NCBI GenBank assembly: GCA_003990955.1
Contig: BIFV01000005.1
Span: 1 to 64,000, forward strand
Length of the DNA: 64,000 nt
Direction of reading: 5' to 3'
Source of the DNA: Sporomusaceae bacterium FL31
GTDB taxonomy: Bacteria > Bacillota > Negativicutes > DSM-1736 > Dendrosporobacteraceae
The translations under genes and the position numbers were made by a program. The number at the start of each line of letters is the position of its first letter. Position 1 is the first letter of the stretch. Of the stretch, positions 25,668 through 34,564 are shown piece by piece. The notes under the pieces are model-generated. The model did no database searches. It was not told the DNA's origin and worked only from the letters and a program-made list of their open reading frames with translations.

Positions 25668-26456
25668 TCAATCAGTGCGAAACTCCGCCAACAACGGAGC
25701 ATGATCGGAGGGCTTGTCACCTTGGCGCATGGCAGTATCGACCCAAACACGAACCGACCGCTCTGCCATGATCTCGGTGGCCCAAATATGATCAATCCGC
25801 CAGCCCATTTTCCGTTTAAAGCCATTGGGAACACGATAGTCCCAAAAAGTATAGTGCCCCTCTTCTGGCACATGGCGGCGAAAAACATCAATGAATCCCC
25901 AGTTTCGAACTACTTCTAATACGGCATGTTCTTCTGGATGAAAGCCGACAGATCCTAATAATTTATCTGGTGCATAAACATCGCGCTGGTCTGGTGCAAC
26001 ATTAAAATCACCGACCCAAATGACTGGCTGGCTGGCATGGTAATACCGGCTAAAATATTCTCGTAATTGGCTTATCCAGCCAAGTTTATAACGGAAATGA
26101 TCGGTCGCTGCATCACGTCCCTGCGGAATATAGGTATTTACAATATGAATACCATCAATCTGAGCTGTAATCAACCTGGCTTCATCAGGCAGTCCCCAGC
26201 CATCCAAACCATATTTTACGCATTCCGGCGTCGATTTGCTTAGAATAGCAACCCCATTATAAGATTTTTGCCCTTTAAATACCGCCTGATAACCAGCAGT
26301 CTGAATGTCAGCTAACGGAAAGCTGTCATCTTGTACTTTAGTTTCTTGCAATGCAACAACATCTGGCTGCTCCCGTTTTAACCAATCCAGCAAAACTGGC
26401 AGCCTAGCCCGTATTGAATTCACATTATAGGTCGCTATCTTCCAGTTTGTATTCAT
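25668..26456 (-). CDS. xth: Exodeoxyribonuclease III (AP endonuclease)
   Basis: This 262-residue exonuclease III/EEP-family enzyme removes 3' blocks and cleaves at abasic sites. Motifs are NVNSIRARL, LQETKVQDD (metal Glu), IPQGRDAATDHFRYKLGW, WVGDFNVAPDQRDVY, and the C-terminal WRIDHIWAT and GDKPSDHAPL with the catalytic His. ATG 26456 follows GAGGGGTG by 6 nt; an in-frame codon at 26465 overlaps the site. It is monocistronic and convergent with the GGDEF-EAL gene. Confidence 0.94.
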   Translation of the reverse strand: MNTNWKIATYNVNSIRARLPVLLDWLKREQPDVVALQETKVQDDSFPLADIQTAGYQAVFKGQKSYNGVAILSKSTPECVKYGLDGWGLPDEARLITAQIDGIHIVNTYIPQGRDAATDHFRYKLGWISQLREYFSRYYHASQPVIWVGDFNVAPDQRDVYAPDKLLGSVGFHPEEHAVLEVVRNWGFIDVFRRHVPEEGHYTFWDYRVPNGFKRKMGWRIDHIWATEIMAERSVRVWVDTAMRQGDKPSDHAPLLAEFRTD

Positions 26457-26536
26457 ACTTTCCACCCCTCTATTCTCTAAAATACATGACTGGCATGAAA
26501 AATCCTTTTTTGTTGAAGGATTATTTTATTAAGCAT

Positions 26537-26565
26537 TGGTTTTCACGTCGATCTAACGTATAATT
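26537..26565 (+). promoter_or_regulatory. Promoter of the BASS-family transporter gene
   Basis: TTGGTT (26537-26542), a 17 nt spacer and TATAAT (26560-26565). The predicted start is near 26572, giving a ~110 nt leader with the hairpin at 26590-26641. Confidence 0.65.
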
Positions 26566-26589
26566 GTGTTAAAATTTCTTTTTAATTTA

Positions 26590-26641
26590 AAGCCGCTCCT
26601 AGCTGCCGCCTTTTCAAAGGCGAATGCAACTAGAGCGGCTT
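26590..26641 (+). promoter_or_regulatory. Leader hairpin upstream of the BASS transporter (GCCGCTC type)
   Basis: AAGCCGCTC (26590-26598) pairs with GAGCGGCTT (26633-26641), with an inner CGCC/GGCG stem. No U run follows. The outer stem and an ATGCAAC in the loop recur in the leader at 39742-39782. Confidence 0.55.
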
Positions 26642-26681
26642 AGTTATCGGATTCCCAAGTCTCATACGCTGGAGGTCTATC

Positions 26682-27647
26682 ATGTCTAATTATTTCGTAA
26701 AATTGAATGACTGGCTGGGCCGCAATATGTTTTTGGTGGTACTGACCGGTTTGCTATTGGGTTTTATCGTTAAATTGCCTGATTCGGCAATATTACGTAA
26801 GCTTGTAATCGCTCTGTTTGCCTATATGACGTTTGTAACAGCCTTAGGTACCAGCCTTAAGGATTTCCTTAAAGTCCTTCGTCAACCCTGGATCCCTCTA
26901 TGGGTATTGGTTTTGGTACACTTTGTAACGCCACTGACCGCTTGGATTGTTGGAATGACTTTTTACCCTGATGAGCCTTATATCCGGATTGGTTATTTAA
27001 TTGGTGCTTCCATCCCAATTGGCGTGACCTCAATTATCTGGACAGCATTAGTAAACGGAGATATGGCCATTTCACTGGTTGCCGTAACCCTGGATACATT
27101 TGTAGTTCCGCTAGTACTGCCATTATTCTTTAAACTATTTATCGGTCAGGCCGTCCAGCTTAATTATCTTGAAATGATTGGTGAGCTTTCGCTAATGGTC
27201 ACCCTGCCAAGTATAGTGGGTATGCTGCTGCATGATTTAACAAACGGACAGGTCGTTCGTTTTTCAAAAAGTATTGGGGGCGCAACCTCCAAATTATCGT
27301 TGTTATTTGTAATCTTAATAAACGCATCACTAGTAGCTCCCCAAATGGTTTGGAACCTGGCCATGGTTAAAACTTTACTAGTCACTTTATTGATTGTTTC
27401 TACTGGTTATTTCGTAGGTTACCTAGGCTCTTATGTCTTGAAAGAACGAACTCGTGAAGCCGTACTGACAATGATCTATAATGTTGGCATACGCAACAAC
27501 GCCTGTGGTTTGGTCTTGGCTTTGACTTATTTCCCCCCGGCTGCTGCAATACCAATAACGCTAGCCATCTTATATCAGCAGCCGCTGGCCACAATCATCC
27601 CCCATATCTTTAAGCAATGCGAAAAGCCGGCCGAAAATAACCCCTAA
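26682..27647 (+). CDS. Bile acid:sodium symporter (BASS)-family transporter
   Basis: This 321-residue protein has 9-10 hydrophobic segments and the BASS layout. GTSLKDFLKVLRQPWIP follows the second helix, and the conserved second half has IYNVGIRNNACGLVLALTYFPPAAAIP. Family members move bile acids, pantothenate, pyruvate or other organic anions with sodium; the substrate here is unknown. It is a single gene with its own promoter, a hairpin leader and a strong terminator that begins at its stop codon. Confidence 0.83.
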   Translation: MSNYFVKLNDWLGRNMFLVVLTGLLLGFIVKLPDSAILRKLVIALFAYMTFVTALGTSLKDFLKVLRQPWIPLWVLVLVHFVTPLTAWIVGMTFYPDEPYIRIGYLIGASIPIGVTSIIWTALVNGDMAISLVAVTLDTFVVPLVLPLFFKLFIGQAVQLNYLEMIGELSLMVTLPSIVGMLLHDLTNGQVVRFSKSIGGATSKLSLLFVILINASLVAPQMVWNLAMVKTLLVTLLIVSTGYFVGYLGSYVLKERTREAVLTMIYNVGIRNNACGLVLALTYFPPAAAIPITLAILYQQPLATIIPHIFKQCEKPAENNP

Positions 27648-27684
27648 AAAATCGCCTAATGGAATTAGCCATTAGGCGATTTTT
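27647..27684 (+). terminator. Terminator of the BASS transporter gene
   Basis: This is a 16 bp perfect stem (AAAAATCGCCTAATGG arm) with a 6 nt loop. The stem ends in a run of T and is followed by CTTCTC. Confidence 0.93.
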
Positions 27685-27886
27685 CTTCTCATTGTTTCGT
27701 CCTGCCCAAAAACCTCCTGCAATTTGCCAGGTAAGGAACTTGCAACATTGAAGTACCTTATAAATTTTATATAATTTGTAATTTTTACTAAATTTTAGCA
27801 GGAATTGTTTAATGAATAAATAATTAAAGTTAATTAAGGTTCAAATGTTTTTCCTTTATTTGTAAATTATTTTTGAAGGTGAAATA

Positions 27887-29410
27887 ATGAAAGCGCAGCC
27901 GGAACAATCTGCTTTTTACTATGAACAACACTTATCCGAGTTGAAATTCAAAAATCAGGAATTGAATAGACGGATTCAGACATTAGAGCAAACTATTTTG
28001 CAGCATCAGAAACAACAAAAAATTTTGCAGGAGAGCGAAGAACAGTTTCGCCAGATGTTTGCCAAGCAACAGGCCATTCTCTTCTTAGTTGATCCACAAA
28101 CCCTTCTCATCACCGACGCCAACGATGCTGCCCAGCAATTCTACGGCTTTTCTGCTAATCAATTTAACACCTTACAAGTAAATGATTTATGTGCTGATAC
28201 TGACATGACCATATTTTTTGAGAAAGTCAAATTCTATTCCAGTTATTATGGAGAATTCAAACATCATTTAGCCTCTGGTGCTATCTGTGATGTGGAAATA
28301 TATGCTTCTGCAATTAATTTAACCTATCGGCAAGTACTATTTTGCATTGTCCATGATATTACGGCTCGGAAACAAGCTGAAAATCGATTACACCATATAG
28401 GGTTTCATGACGCTTTGACCGGGCTGAAAAACCGCAGTTATTTTGAAAAAGAATTGCAGCGTTTAGAGTTGCTGAACAGCGATTCATTAGGACTAATCAT
28501 CTGCGATCTGGATGGTTTAAAATTAGTGAATGATACACTTGGTCACCATCAAGGAGATAAACACCTTACGGCAATATCCGCCATTCTTAAAGAATGCTTT
28601 CACGATAGTGATGTCTTAGCTCGAATTGGCGGAGATGAGTTTGCAATCATTAAAACAGGTGCTACTGTAGATTACATTCAATCAGCCTGTGCCAAAGCAG
28701 TTCAAAAAATTAATGATCATAATGTGGCCGCTTGTATTCCTCTGGGCCTATCTTTTGGTTACTCCATTAGTAAGGGTACTGCCTATTCAATCAAACGTCT
28801 CATTGTCGAAGCTGACAATAGTATGTATCGCGAAAAACTGCAACGAGGCTCAAATGCTCGCAGCGCCATTGTTCAAAATGCCGTAAAATTATTAAATGAT
28901 CGTGATTTTATCTGTGATGGTCATGCCGATCGTTTGCAGAGTATTCTTAGCAAATTGGCCCTGGTCGCAGGCATATCTGACAGCAAGTTACCCGAGCTAA
29001 CTATGCTGGCCAGATTCCACGATATCGGTAAAGTCGGTATTCCCGATAGCATCATCTTTAAGCCAGATAAACTCACTTCAGAAGAAATGTCAATTATGCA
29101 GCGACATAGTGAGATTGGACAACGTATTGCCTTATCTTCCTCTGAACTCATCCCCATCGCCGACTTGATTTTAAAACACCATGAACACTGGGATGGTTCA
29201 GGCTATCCATTAGGTCTAGCAGGGAATCAAATACCACTTATGTGCCGGATATTTGCAATTGCCGATGCCTATGACGTCATGACAAACGGCCGCCCTTATC
29301 GCAAAGCCTTAACCCCACTTCAAGCTTTAGAGCAAATAAGATTATCAGCTGGAACGCAATTTGATCCAGTCCTCGTTAATAAGTTCTGTACGTTAACCAA
29401 ACTTATTTAG
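27887..29410 (+). CDS. PAS-GGDEF-HD-GYP cyclic-di-GMP enzyme
   Basis: This 507-residue cytoplasmic signalling protein has an N-terminal coiled coil (~10-50), a PAS domain (~50-165), a GGDEF domain (~175-325) and an HD-GYP domain (~335-500). The GGDEF motif ARIGGDEF is intact. The HD-GYP domain has RFHDIGKVGIPD, HSEIG, LKHHEHWDGSGYP and ADAYDVMT, so the metal-binding and GYP residues are intact. It could both make and degrade c-di-GMP. No membrane segment is seen. It is a stand-alone gene with a clear terminator. Confidence 0.93.
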   Translation: MKAQPEQSAFYYEQHLSELKFKNQELNRRIQTLEQTILQHQKQQKILQESEEQFRQMFAKQQAILFLVDPQTLLITDANDAAQQFYGFSANQFNTLQVNDLCADTDMTIFFEKVKFYSSYYGEFKHHLASGAICDVEIYASAINLTYRQVLFCIVHDITARKQAENRLHHIGFHDALTGLKNRSYFEKELQRLELLNSDSLGLIICDLDGLKLVNDTLGHHQGDKHLTAISAILKECFHDSDVLARIGGDEFAIIKTGATVDYIQSACAKAVQKINDHNVAACIPLGLSFGYSISKGTAYSIKRLIVEADNSMYREKLQRGSNARSAIVQNAVKLLNDRDFICDGHADRLQSILSKLALVAGISDSKLPELTMLARFHDIGKVGIPDSIIFKPDKLTSEEMSIMQRHSEIGQRIALSSSELIPIADLILKHHEHWDGSGYPLGLAGNQIPLMCRIFAIADAYDVMTNGRPYRKALTPLQALEQIRLSAGTQFDPVLVNKFCTLTKLI

Positions 29411-29436
29411 GTAGTTTCATACTACGTGATGACTAA

Positions 29437-29477
29437 ATTAAGAGCCAGAATCCTAATGGATTCTGGCTCTTAATTTT
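29437..29477 (+). terminator. Terminator of the GGDEF/HD-GYP gene
   Basis: A 15 bp perfect stem (ATTAAGAGCCAGAAT arm) with an 8 nt loop is followed by a short T run. Confidence 0.9.
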
Positions 29478-29515
29478 AGCTGATCATGATTAAAAATCTT
29501 TTTTTAAGATTTTGC

Positions 29516-29544
29516 TTGATTTCCCATTTGAAATCTTGTATTAT
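29516..29544 (+). promoter_or_regulatory. Promoter of the rubrerythrin gene
   Basis: TTGATT (29516-29521), a 17 nt spacer and TATTAT (29539-29544). An A/T-rich leader follows. I looked for a PerR/Fur-type box and could not define one confidently. Confidence 0.65.
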
Positions 29545-29610
29545 TATAAATGTAACTTAAAACTAACAGTTATTAAGTAATAATAATTATTAATTAAAAA
29601 GGGGATATAT

Positions 29611-30165
29611 ATGATTATGAAAAAATTTATCTGCACAATCTGTGGTTACGCTCACCAAGGCGATTCAGCACCTGATGCTTGCCCACAATGTAAGGCGCCT
29701 GCCAGTAAGTTCATTGAGCAAACTGAAGCAGGCCTAAATTGGGCCGATGAGCACAGAATCGGTGTAGCTGCCGGTGTTGATGCACAAATTATTGAAGGTC
29801 TGCAAATGAATTTCATGGGTGAATGTACCGAGGTAGGGATGTATCTGGCAATGAGCCGTCAAGCTGACCGCGAAGGTTTTCCAGAAGTAGCTGAAGCCTA
29901 CAAAAGAATAGCCTTTGAAGAAGCCGAACATGCTGCAAAATTCGCTGAGCTGCTTGGCGAGGTTGTTGATGTATCCACTAAGAAAAATCTGCAGATGCGG
30001 GTTGAAGCCGAGTATGGTGCTTGCAAAGGCAAATTGGATTTAGCGAAACGAGCCAAAGAGCTGGGTCTTGACGCCATTCATGACACTGTACACGAAATGT
30101 GTAAAGATGAGGCTCGCCACGGGGCAGCTTTCAAAGGATTGCTTGATCGATGCTTCGCTAAATAA
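29611..30165 (+). CDS. Rubredoxin-rubrerythrin peroxidase (reverse rubrerythrin)
   Basis: This 184-residue non-haem iron protein puts an N-terminal rubredoxin-like domain ([11 protein letters not shown]...CPQC, Cys pairs ~8/11 and ~24/27) before the ferritin-like diiron domain. The latter has the EXXH-type ligands in [27 protein letters not shown] and DEARHGAAF. The rubredoxin-first order is that of 'reverse' rubrerythrins/NADH peroxidases that remove hydrogen peroxide in anaerobes. The start may be 29611 or the in-frame ATG at 29617. It is monocistronic with its own promoter and terminator. Confidence 0.93.
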   Translation: MIMKKFICTICGYAHQGDSAPDACPQCKAPASKFIEQTEAGLNWADEHRIGVAAGVDAQIIEGLQMNFMGECTEVGMYLAMSRQADREGFPEVAEAYKRIAFEEAEHAAKFAELLGEVVDVSTKKNLQMRVEAEYGACKGKLDLAKRAKELGLDAIHDTVHEMCKDEARHGAAFKGLLDRCFAK

Positions 30166-30170
30166 CATAC

Positions 30171-30198
30171 AAATCAGATGGAGTACTCCATCTGATTT
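30171..30198 (+). terminator. Terminator of the rubrerythrin gene
   Basis: This is a perfect 28 nt palindrome (AAATCAGATGGAGT arm) with a T-rich tail, TATATTTC. Confidence 0.85.
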
Positions 30199-30231
30199 TA
30201 TATTTCTACCTATCAGTATTCGGTCGCAACG

Positions 30232-30262
30232 AAGGCGTACAACAATTCTTGTTGTACGCCTT
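30232..30262. repeat. Inverted repeat next to the VOC gene stop
   Basis: AAGGCGTACAACAA and TTGTTGTACGCCTT flank TTC, a 14 bp perfect stem. No strong T run is present on either side. It may still terminate the convergent VOC gene. Confidence 0.6.
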
Positions 30263-30267
30263 ATCGA

Positions 30268-30675
30268 TTAATTTCTGAATGAATCGTAAACTTTTTGATA
30301 TTCCGGTGTTGCTGGTATTGTTTTATAAATATAGATATGCACGCGCGTCGGGTCGTCCACAACAAAGCTGCGCTCGCCCCATGGCTTATCCTGCATCTCT
30401 TGATAAATAAATAAGCCAGCTTCTTTTAATCGTTGATATTCGGCATCAACATCATCAACCTCGAAGGATAGAATCAAGCCACGTCCATTAAAGAATTCAC
30501 CCTCTTCTCGCTGCGGGAGAGTAAAGCTAATACCAACTTCCAAATTAGGTGATAGCAATTCAATGTACCAGTCGCTTTCATAAACCAACTTAAAGCCAAA
30601 ATGTTTCATATAAAACTCTTTAGACTCTTTAAGCTTCTCTGTACTAATTGTCGCATCAATCCGTTTTATCTTCAT
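30268..30675 (-). CDS. VOC-superfamily (glyoxalase-like) protein
   Basis: This ~135-residue single-domain vicinal-oxygen-chelate protein has beta-alpha-beta-beta-beta repeats: RIDATISTEKLKESKEFYMKHFGFKLVYESDWYIELL, and RGLILSFEVDDVDAEYQRLKEAG with WGERSFVVDDPTRVHIYIYK. It resembles glyoxalase/bleomycin-resistance proteins, but the substrate is unknown. The ATG at 30675 is spaced 10 nt from GGAG; the ATG at 30681 is 4 nt away. Monocistronic. Confidence 0.82.
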   Translation of the reverse strand: MKIKRIDATISTEKLKESKEFYMKHFGFKLVYESDWYIELLSPNLEVGISFTLPQREEGEFFNGRGLILSFEVDDVDAEYQRLKEAGLFIYQEMQDKPWGERSFVVDDPTRVHIYIYKTIPATPEYQKVYDSFRN

Positions 30676-30963
30676 AGTCATTCCACTCCATACCCTTAAA
30701 TTAAGTAATTATCTACTTCGTGAAACAGTTTTCAAACACCTGCCATAAAAATAGATTAATTTGTAAACCCCTTGTAGTGAAAAGCAACCCTATTTTTGTT
30801 TGTGGAAACTGCGATCTCAGCAGCCTCAACCGCAAAGACCGAAATTTATCCGAATTAATTCTTAGTATTTTAGCGGATTTTTAATCAATGAGTAGGTAAA
30901 AACGCAACAAGGTCGAATAAAATGAGTAAAATACAATTTGCAATTATGCGGAGGTGGCGTTTA

Positions 30964-31389
30964 ATGCTTTGTGAACTAATTACAGCCGGATATGGTGATC
31001 AAGAGGATTTTAACTGTGCTGAAAAAATCTTATACGGTGCTAATCAGGCCTACAAATTGAATTTGGATCCGCGTGCGCTTAAACTTTCAGCTGGCTTTGG
31101 CGGTGGAATGGCGATTGGCGGCGTGTGTGGCGCACTAACGGCGTCGGTGATGGTATTAGGTGACTTATTTGTCAAAAACAATGCCCACGAAAGCACGAAA
31201 ATTAAGGAATTGACTTCAGAGTTATTTTCCGCCTATCAGCAGGAAATGGGCGAGATTAATTGCGATCCATTAAAAGCCCGTTATCGTACTGAAGAATTAA
31301 AATGTCAGAAAGTCATTGCTGCTGCGGCTAAAATCCTTGATCAGATGGTTGAGCGTGAAAGCCGTACCCAATTAACGACTGCCAAGTAA
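30964..31389 (+). CDS. C-GCAxxG-C-C family redox-type protein
   Basis: This 141-residue protein has NCAEKILYGAN, GGGMAIGGVCGALTASVMVLG and a later EINCDPLKARYR, a cysteine pattern of the C_GCAxxG_C_C family. The motif here is GVCGALTA, with a further Cys at KCQK. The family is thought to be redox- or metal-related, with no assigned reaction. ATG 30964 follows GCGGAGGT at 8 nt; the upstream in-frame ATG at 30922 has no site. Confidence 0.8.
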   Translation: MLCELITAGYGDQEDFNCAEKILYGANQAYKLNLDPRALKLSAGFGGGMAIGGVCGALTASVMVLGDLFVKNNAHESTKIKELTSELFSAYQQEMGEINCDPLKARYRTEELKCQKVIAAAAKILDQMVERESRTQLTTAK

Positions 31390-31426
31390 AAACACAATGC
31401 AAGATAGCAATTCTGACGGATAATAG

Positions 31427-31490
31427 TTTAACCAAATGAGCTGGTACATGCGCTTCCTGCAATACCAGCTTCTTGACTTATTTGGTTAAA
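31427..31490. terminator. Composite stem-loop at the convergent gene ends
   Basis: The outer TTTAACCAAAT/ATTTGGTTAAA (11 bp) encloses an inner AGCTGGTA/TACCAGCT stem. It overlaps the last codons of the lipoprotein gene. There is no long U run. It is a probable bidirectional terminator. Confidence 0.55.
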
Positions 31491-32413
31491 TGATCGGTAG
31501 CAGCTTTACGAAACTGATTAACTTCATCGGTTAGTTTATAGTGATTATTTGCCAATACAGCTAAATAACTCTTCAGCTGTGTTAACAGATTACTACTGGT
31601 ATCAAGTCCAACTACTTGCTCGTATGCACTTTTTGCTTCGCTGTTGAAGGTTTTCGTTTCATAGTCAAATAACGGTGTGTTATTGGCACCATAGAACGAA
31701 AAGAACACATAGCGCTTATACAATTCTTTTACTTCAGCAGCTTTAGGTGAATTTCCATACTGGCTAAGAAATTTTTCCTGAGCCAATGCCCTCTGAATAA
31801 CCTCATTCCAGCCTATAACCAGCGCAGCATCTTTGGCAGCTGCTTTATTGGATTCAGCAGCCATCAGATTATGATAGGCGGCGATATCGCCTGGCAGCAT
31901 GGAATCATATTTCTGATAGATACTATAGTCAATAATCGGATAGTACATTCCCTCAGCGATTTCTATTTTATAACCATTTTCTTTAATTTCCTGCAGTAAA
32001 TTTTTTAATGTTTGATCTTTTACCACAGTAAGATTTGTTAAATCGCTGCCAGGGGCAAAATTTTTCTGCAGCTGTTCTTGTACAGCATGATCATTAAAGA
32101 ATTCTCCCTCCAGTTTGGTAAGATGCTTGCGCTGTACTTGCTCTAAAGCATTAACCATAACTACGGCATTTTGACTCGTTACCTGAGCAATATTTTTATC
32201 AATATAAGCACGAACTTCGCTTGGTTGAACGCTCGGCTTCTCAATAAGCTGCTGATAATCATTCATAATCTGCTTCTGCTGTTCTTCAGAGACAATAGGA
32301 CTGATCTGGTTAGGCGTCACCTCACCTGAAGGGCTTGGTCCAGATTTAGAACAACCAGCACTCAATACGGCAAACTGTGTCACTAATAACATAATCAGTA
32401 TTTTTTTCAACAT
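31478..32413 (-). CDS. Lipoprotein of unknown function
   Basis: This is a 311-residue exported lipoprotein. A signal peptide of ~20 residues (MLKKILIMLLVTQFAVLSAGC) ends in the lipobox LSAGC, so the mature protein begins at C21 anchored to a membrane. The remainder is largely alpha-helical and polar, with low-complexity SGPSPSGEV just after the Cys. I recognise no domain. It is monocistronic, convergent with the C-GCAxxG-C-C gene and divergent from the HD gene. Confidence 0.8.
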   Translation of the reverse strand: MLKKILIMLLVTQFAVLSAGCSKSGPSPSGEVTPNQISPIVSEEQQKQIMNDYQQLIEKPSVQPSEVRAYIDKNIAQVTSQNAVVMVNALEQVQRKHLTKLEGEFFNDHAVQEQLQKNFAPGSDLTNLTVVKDQTLKNLLQEIKENGYKIEIAEGMYYPIIDYSIYQKYDSMLPGDIAAYHNLMAAESNKAAAKDAALVIGWNEVIQRALAQEKFLSQYGNSPKAAEVKELYKRYVFFSFYGANNTPLFDYETKTFNSEAKSAYEQVVGLDTSSNLLTQLKSYLAVLANNHYKLTDEVNQFRKAATDHLTK

Positions 32414-32562
32414 AGTAAAGCTCCTTTTAGATTAAAGTTGCTGCAATTCCTAGCTGCATAAACCCAGCCTACAATATTTAGAGACGATCACGAATTATCT
32501 ATATATCATTGTATCGTCTTATTTAAATACTGTCCTTAATATATTAAAAGAAAGGAATTATT

Positions 32563-33135
32563 ATGCGTCAAGGAGATTGGATTGAAACTTATACCGGGAT
32601 AAAATTCTGGCCGCTTGATCCGCTTCCACACGAAGTAAGTCTAAATGATATTGCGCATGCCCTCGCGATGCTCTGCCGGGCAAATGGTCATTGTACCAGC
32701 TTCTACAGCGTTGCTCAACATTCACTGAATGTTAGTAAAGAACTGGCCTTTTTAGGCTATTCACAGCGTTTGCAGCTAATGGGGCTGCTGCATGATGCCT
32801 CTGAAGCTTATCTAAGCGACATCACCAGACCGGTAAAAAAATACTTACCCCAATATATTGAGATCGAGCATAAATTACAGACCACGATCTTTCACGCCTT
32901 TAGTCTCTTTCCTACTGCCGAAGAGCTGGAGATCGTCAGCCAAATTGACAATGCACTGCTGGCACATGAAGTAAGAACGCTGATGAAAAATATCAACGAG
33001 TGGGCAATGCCAGTAGAGCTGCATGACGTAGACTTAGCTTCGAAACCGATTGCTGACGTAAAGGAGGAGTTTTTAAGTCTCGGCTATAAGCTTATCACAC
33101 AATTATCAGCTTCACCTAGAAATCATACGGAATGA
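32563..33135 (+). CDS. HD-domain phosphohydrolase
   Basis: This 190-residue HD-superfamily hydrolase has metal-binding residues visible in FYSVAQHSLNVSK, GLLHDASEAYLSDITRPVK and QIDNALLAHE. It begins with WIETYTGIKFWPLDP, a pattern I associate with YfbR-like nucleotidase-type HD proteins and phage-related HD hydrolases. The probable substrate is a (deoxy)nucleotide, but this is inferred. AAAGGAA precedes the ATG. It is a single gene followed by a terminator. Confidence 0.85.
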   Translation: MRQGDWIETYTGIKFWPLDPLPHEVSLNDIAHALAMLCRANGHCTSFYSVAQHSLNVSKELAFLGYSQRLQLMGLLHDASEAYLSDITRPVKKYLPQYIEIEHKLQTTIFHAFSLFPTAEELEIVSQIDNALLAHEVRTLMKNINEWAMPVELHDVDLASKPIADVKEEFLSLGYKLITQLSASPRNHTE

Positions 33136-33164
33136 AATGACTTCACCTTATAAGACTTACAAAG

Positions 33165-33203
33165 AAAGCACGTTAACCCGTGAAAAGGTTTAACGTGCTT
33201 TTA
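33165..33203. terminator. Terminator between the HD gene and the convergent SGNH gene
   Basis: The stem AAAGCACGTTAA/TTAACGTGCTTT is extended by CC/GG, with T runs on both strands. Confidence 0.85.
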
Positions 33204-33214
33204 ATTCATTATCA

Positions 33215-34489
33215 TTACTTGATATAGTCAGGAAATTTCGTTTTTAAATAATCTCCAATAGTCGTGCCAATCATGGCTTTGCCTTTGGTATCAGGATGCA
33301 GTCCGTCTGTTGCCAGCTCATTCAGCATAGCACCGTCAGTATTCATAAGCATTGGCGCTACATCGACATAATAAGGTTGTGTCCTGATCCAGGAGTTTAC
33401 CCTCTGCCATTCTGTTTGCCAATTACGATAAGTATCCTGGTTAAACACCTGCTTGATTGCCGCAGGATTTACAGGTGTAACCGTAGCAAATACCGGGATA
33501 ATTCCCCGTTCTTGGCATTTCGACCGAATCAATGCCAGATTGGCAATGACGTCATCCGCCGCCGCTCCGCCGCGCAGATCATTCACTCCGCCCATAATGA
33601 CCAGTATTTTGGGTGCAAAGGGCACGACTTCACGTTCAAAACGGGCAGCCATCGGTGCCGTAGTATCACCGCTGCGTCCTAAGTTTTTAATGGGAAATCC
33701 GGTATAAGTTGTCCAATCATACGCCGGATCATTCGGCGTATTCGAAACCGCACCCCCGCCATGGGTAACACTATCACCCAATGCAGCGACTTGATAACCC
33801 GTATATTTTACAGTAAAAGGGACTGCTTTGGACCAATCACTCATCGGACTGCCAGCTGCATCGTTGGCTCTTACTCGCCACCAGTACGCTCCCTTATCAG
33901 GGTAAGCTGATTCATCATACCAGTCAAATGCATTTGCACCTTCAATTGTAAACGTTCGGATCAGTTGATCAGCCAAAGTGTTACCTTGAAGGACTCTAGA
34001 AAATACCTGCACCTGATACGAACCTGCATGCAATACCGGAATCCAGGAATAAACCTGATACAATTTTGCCGGAATATTTTTATTTGCGTAAACAGATGGC
34101 AGCGGTGCAACTGGATCAACATCACCAACTGACAGTTTGCGCGGAGAACTATATTCTGAAATTGGCTGTTTTGCCAAATTAAGAGCACGCACTTGCCACC
34201 AAAGTGTATTGGGATCCTCTCTAAAAGTCGTTAGATCAAGCTCGGTTCCCGCAGTATAGATATTAGATTGTGTTAGGACAGGCTTAGTCGAGTTGTGTTT
34301 CCCCCACTTCCCATGAGACCGGGCTGTGACAACCAGCTCATACATAACAGCATCAGGTATGGCATTCCAAACTAACCGAACTTTATGAGCCCCGGAAAGC
34401 TTAGCTGCCTGGACTGTCCCAAACATGGATTGAAAAGAAAGCATGCAACTAATCAGACAAATAAGCAAGCGTAATATGTTTTTCGACAT
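33215..34489 (-). CDS. Secreted SGNH/GDSL hydrolase with fibronectin-III-like N-terminal region
   Basis: This 424-residue exported esterase-type protein has a signal peptide (~1-28, ending VQA). Next come two fibronectin-III-like stretches (~35-125 and ~140-230, both with 'YWWRVRA'/'WWQVRALN' strands). The SGNH domain is C-terminal (~232-420): block I VAALGDSVTHGG with the nucleophile Ser, Asn block GGVNDLRGG, and DGLHPDTKG with the catalytic Asp and His. It probably acts on an extracellular or cell-envelope acyl ester such as O-acetylated polysaccharide. The next gene upstream on the strand is a membrane acyltransferase, which may supply the modification it removes (inference). Confidence 0.88.
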   Translation of the reverse strand: MSKNILRLLICLISCMLSFQSMFGTVQAAKLSGAHKVRLVWNAIPDAVMYELVVTARSHGKWGKHNSTKPVLTQSNIYTAGTELDLTTFREDPNTLWWQVRALNLAKQPISEYSSPRKLSVGDVDPVAPLPSVYANKNIPAKLYQVYSWIPVLHAGSYQVQVFSRVLQGNTLADQLIRTFTIEGANAFDWYDESAYPDKGAYWWRVRANDAAGSPMSDWSKAVPFTVKYTGYQVAALGDSVTHGGGAVSNTPNDPAYDWTTYTGFPIKNLGRSGDTTAPMAARFEREVVPFAPKILVIMGGVNDLRGGAAADDVIANLALIRSKCQERGIIPVFATVTPVNPAAIKQVFNQDTYRNWQTEWQRVNSWIRTQPYYVDVAPMLMNTDGAMLNELATDGLHPDTKGKAMIGTTIGDYLKTKFPDYIK

Positions 34490-34564
34490 GAGTTTAGCTC
34501 CTATTTAAATCGCTTACTTTAAATAGTTCTGTGTGAACAGTCCAAACCCTTTTCCCATTTGTTG

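Noticed and set aside
30682..30963. Possible regulatory RNA upstream of the C-GCAxxG-C-C gene
   Set aside because: Some short complementary segments exist but no strong stem, terminator or recognised motif.
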